A program made the position numbers and the translations under genes. Shown here piece after piece: positions 63,114 to 64,000 of a stretch of DNA of 64,000 nt; the stretch's first letter is position 1; each line of letters opens with the position of its first letter. Below the pieces are notes generated by a model that was not told the origin of the DNA, made no database searches, and saw nothing but the letters and a program-made list of their open reading frames with translations. The stretch is from Pseudomonas mucoides (GTDB taxonomy: Bacteria > Pseudomonadota > Gammaproteobacteria > Pseudomonadales > Pseudomonadaceae): assembly GCF_015461845.1 (NCBI RefSeq), contig NZ_JACOPW010000004.1, forward strand, positions 426,722-490,721, in the 5' to 3' direction.

Positions 63114-63759
63114 GGGCATCCTCTCCTGATAAAGCCTGCCAGATCTGATGAGGCGACATCACAACCTCCAACCCGACCTGAACCAACAGCAAACTGATAA
63201 AGCACACCAGACCAAGGCCTACGCTAATGGCTGCCATATCTGCCAGTTTTACGAACGCAACCAGCACGCCCATGAGGTAAACCTCGAGCATTCCCCAATC
63301 CCGTAGATGGTGATAAATGCGATAGAGCAACAGGCCGTAGCTGCGTCCGATATCAAAGCGAATGCTCAACAAGACGGCCAATTGGCAGAGCAGCTTAAGC
63401 AACGGGATGCCCATGCTGCACAGGAACACAATCACCGAGACGCTTTGCATGCCGGTGTCGAACAAGGCCACAACGCCGCTCCAGACAGTGTCGTTTGACG
63501 ATTGCCCGAGTAGATTGAGCTGCATGATGGGTAAAAAGTTCGCCGGCACGTACAACAATAAAGCGGCGATCACCAAAGCGAGACTGCGCTGTACGACGTT
63601 GTGCCGATGGGCGTAGAGCTCATAACCGCAGCGCGGACACAGCGCTTTCTCTCCATGGGCGAGTTCGGGTTTGCGCATCAGCAAGTCGCACTCATGACAC
63701 GCGACCAAATCGTCCAGCGGTAATTCTGACAGCCTTGCGGCGTCAACCGGATCTGACAT
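63100..63759 (-). CDS. PqiA/LetA-like membrane protein (first half)
   Basis: A 219-residue inner-membrane protein with the N-terminal zinc-ribbon-like segment (CHECDLLMR..CPRCGYELYAHR) and four spans (LALVIAALLLYVPANFLPIM first). It is the promoter-proximal gene of the three-gene MCE operon and overlaps the second half by about 14-20 bases. The two halves are diverged paralogues, consistent with a heterodimer equivalent to fused LetA. Confidence 0.9.
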   Translation of the reverse strand: MSDPVDAARLSELPLDDLVACHECDLLMRKPELAHGEKALCPRCGYELYAHRHNVVQRSLALVIAALLLYVPANFLPIMQLNLLGQSSNDTVWSGVVALFDTGMQSVSVIVFLCSMGIPLLKLLCQLAVLLSIRFDIGRSYGLLLYRIYHHLRDWGMLEVYLMGVLVAFVKLADMAAISVGLGLVCFISLLLVQVGLEVVMSPHQIWQALSGEDAHAGD

Positions 63760-63855
63760 AAAGGCTCTGTTCCGAAAAAGTTGGCCCTATTCTAGAGGCA
63801 TGGGTCAAAAATAACTGCGCCAATTTGTGCGTTAAGGGCGAGTACTTTCTCGCAG

Positions 63856-63897
63856 GCAAAACAAAACCCCTAACTGCATACGCAGATAGGGGTTTCG
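63856..63897 (-). terminator. rRNA operon terminator
   Basis: Read on the minus strand, AAACCCCTATCTGC/GCAGTTAGGGGTTT forms a 13- to 14-bp stem followed by a T-rich tail (TTTTGTTTTG). It lies about 10 bases after the 5S rRNA 3' end. Confidence 0.9.
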
Positions 63898-63906
63898 GAA
63901 TTTAAT

Positions 63907-64000
63907 CTTGACGATGACCTACTCTCACATGGGGAAACCCCACACTACCATCGGCGATGCATCGTTTCACTGCTGAGTTCGGGATGGGATCAGGTGGTTC
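63907..64000 (-). rRNA. rrf: 5S ribosomal RNA, 3' part
   Basis: The reverse complement reads GAACCACCTGATCCCATCCC..GGTAGTGTGGGGTTTCCCCA..GAGTAGGTCATCGTCAAG, the conserved pseudomonad 5S sequence. About 94 of some 116-120 bases are inside the window; the 5' end, and the 23S and 16S genes expected before it, lie beyond position 64000. Confidence 0.95.

Overview
The window looks like chromosomal DNA from a Pseudomonas of the fluorescens/putida lineage. The evidence is the GC-rich coding style, REP palindromes of the GCGAGCAGGCTC type at gene ends, pseudomonad-type proteins (malate:quinone oxidoreductase, PagL, the acidic PA4677-like protein) and a gene order that, from memory, follows P. aeruginosa PAO1 from about PA4640 (mqoB) to the rRNA operon after PA4690. 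There is no prophage, transposase, integrase or CRISPR array.

Layout. 1-9.8 kb: a small conserved gene, a YajG-type lipoprotein, a small gene behind a PHO box, mqo, two small conserved genes, a SulP transporter, a WbuC-like cupin, hpt, upp and uraA (purine and pyrimidine salvage). 9.8-11.7 kb: hemH and a TIGR01777 epimerase on the minus strand. 11.9-21.6 kb: the most interesting part, a light/photo-oxidative-stress island. Two plus-strand units begin behind TGTACA-type operators: (a) a renalase-like flavoprotein plus a Trp-rich small protein; (b) YbgA (DUF523-DUF1722), a MerR regulator resembling class II LitR, photolyase phrB, an NTF2-like protein, an SDR, a flavin desaturase/amine-oxidase-like protein, DUF1365, a CFA-type lipid methyltransferase and a DUF2878 membrane protein, almost all translationally coupled. 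Together they suggest light-induced DNA repair plus membrane-lipid modification.

21.7-34.6 kb is housekeeping: YkgJ-like, pagL, then hemA-prfA-prmC-moeB-murI on the minus strand (tetrapyrrole entry, translation release, cofactor and wall precursor). Divergent from it are a TPR lipoprotein, lolB, ispE, tRNA-Gln, prs, rplY, pth and ychF. 34.7-52.5 kb is more variable content: an Fsr-like efflux pump, two chemoreceptors (one membrane, one soluble BdlA-like), tRNA-Met, an M14/DUF2817 peptidase, ggt, ddl, an AraC regulator, a cupin, a flavin reductase, an MHS transporter, an AtoE-type transporter, a PHO-box-linked Tat-exported phosphatase/phospholipase and a secreted unknown.

52.5-64 kb: carbonic anhydrase, an acidic disordered protein, rimI with the cryptic Pol III psi subunit (holD), the MksFEB condensin operon without a nuclease gene, a six-MCE-domain PqiB/LetB-like lipid-transport protein with a PqiA/LetA partner split into two genes, and finally the 3' end of a 5S rRNA gene on the minus strand, which marks the end of an rRNA operon extending beyond the window.

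Functions and homologies were assigned by reading the translated sequences; no database search was run. Start codons were chosen from ribosome-binding sites, signal peptides and overlaps.
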